DNA from: an uncultured Caulobacter sp.
GTDB lineage: Bacteria > Pseudomonadota > Alphaproteobacteria > Caulobacterales > Caulobacteraceae
Assembly (NCBI GenBank): GCA_937925635.1
Contig: CALALX010000024.1
Coordinates: 1-22,962, forward strand
Direction of reading: 5' to 3'
Length of the DNA stretch: 22,962 nucleotides
The notes under the pieces are model-generated. The model ran no database searches. It was not told the origin of the DNA and saw nothing but the letters and a program-made list of their open reading frames with translations. This document shows positions 22,962-22,962 of the stretch, in pieces (the first letter of the stretch is position 1; every line of letters starts with the position of its first letter). Position numbers and translations under genes: made by a program.

Positions 22962-22962
22962 C

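Noticed and set aside
1..22962. tRNA, rRNA, insertion sequences, integrase or attachment sites
   Set aside because: No tRNA-like cloverleaf, rRNA segment, transposase or terminal inverted repeats were recognised, and composition looks even across the window, so I see no direct sign of a mobile element here.

Overview
This is a GC-rich, gene-dense chromosomal window, probably from an alphaproteobacterium. A Caulobacterales-like organism would fit the composition, the frequent GTG/TTG starts and the large RTX protein next to a capsule locus, but no marker gene fixes the taxon. Almost all of the window is one ABC-transporter-dependent (group 2/3, Kps/Ctr/Bex-type) capsular polysaccharide locus. 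No gene-free stretch exceeds about 205 bases.

Layout. (1) 57-4549, minus strand: a four-gene cassette read as methyltransferase, methyltransferase, a 335-residue protein of unknown function with a C-terminal beta-sandwich-like region, then a GT2-like glycosyltransferase. (2) 4754-7173, plus strand: an outer-membrane export lipoprotein (Wza/BexD/KpsD type), then a KpsS-like Kdo transferase whose N-terminal reading frame is broken or has no normal start. (3) 7174-20628, minus strand: one long, tightly packed gene run. In transcription order it encodes a GDPD-like phosphodiesterase, a HAD hydrolase, a double-domain nucleotidyltransferase, a third degenerate nucleotidyltransferase, KpsM, KpsE, KpsT, a small beta-sandwich-like protein, an FkbM methyltransferase, a ManC-type guanylyltransferase, two GT4 glycosyltransferases and KpsC. 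(4) 20736-end, plus strand: a large RTX (Ca2+-binding nonapeptide repeat) protein that runs off the window.

How it works together (inference from families). ManC supplies GDP-mannose or a relative. The nucleotidyltransferase/HAD/GDPD group probably makes or processes another activated, possibly phosphorylated, building block. The GT4 and GT2-like enzymes assemble the chain on a Kdo linker made by KpsS and KpsC. Up to three methyltransferases may decorate or cap it. KpsM/KpsT export it through KpsE and the outer-membrane lipoprotein.

The least ordinary points are: a stand-alone beta-sandwich-like protein overlapping kpsT, with a distant relative in the 335-residue protein (possibly a detached Wzt-like glycan reader); three nucleotidyltransferase domains in series with graded loss of catalytic motifs; a KpsC whose N-terminal module has lost its signature motifs; and the disrupted kpsS start.
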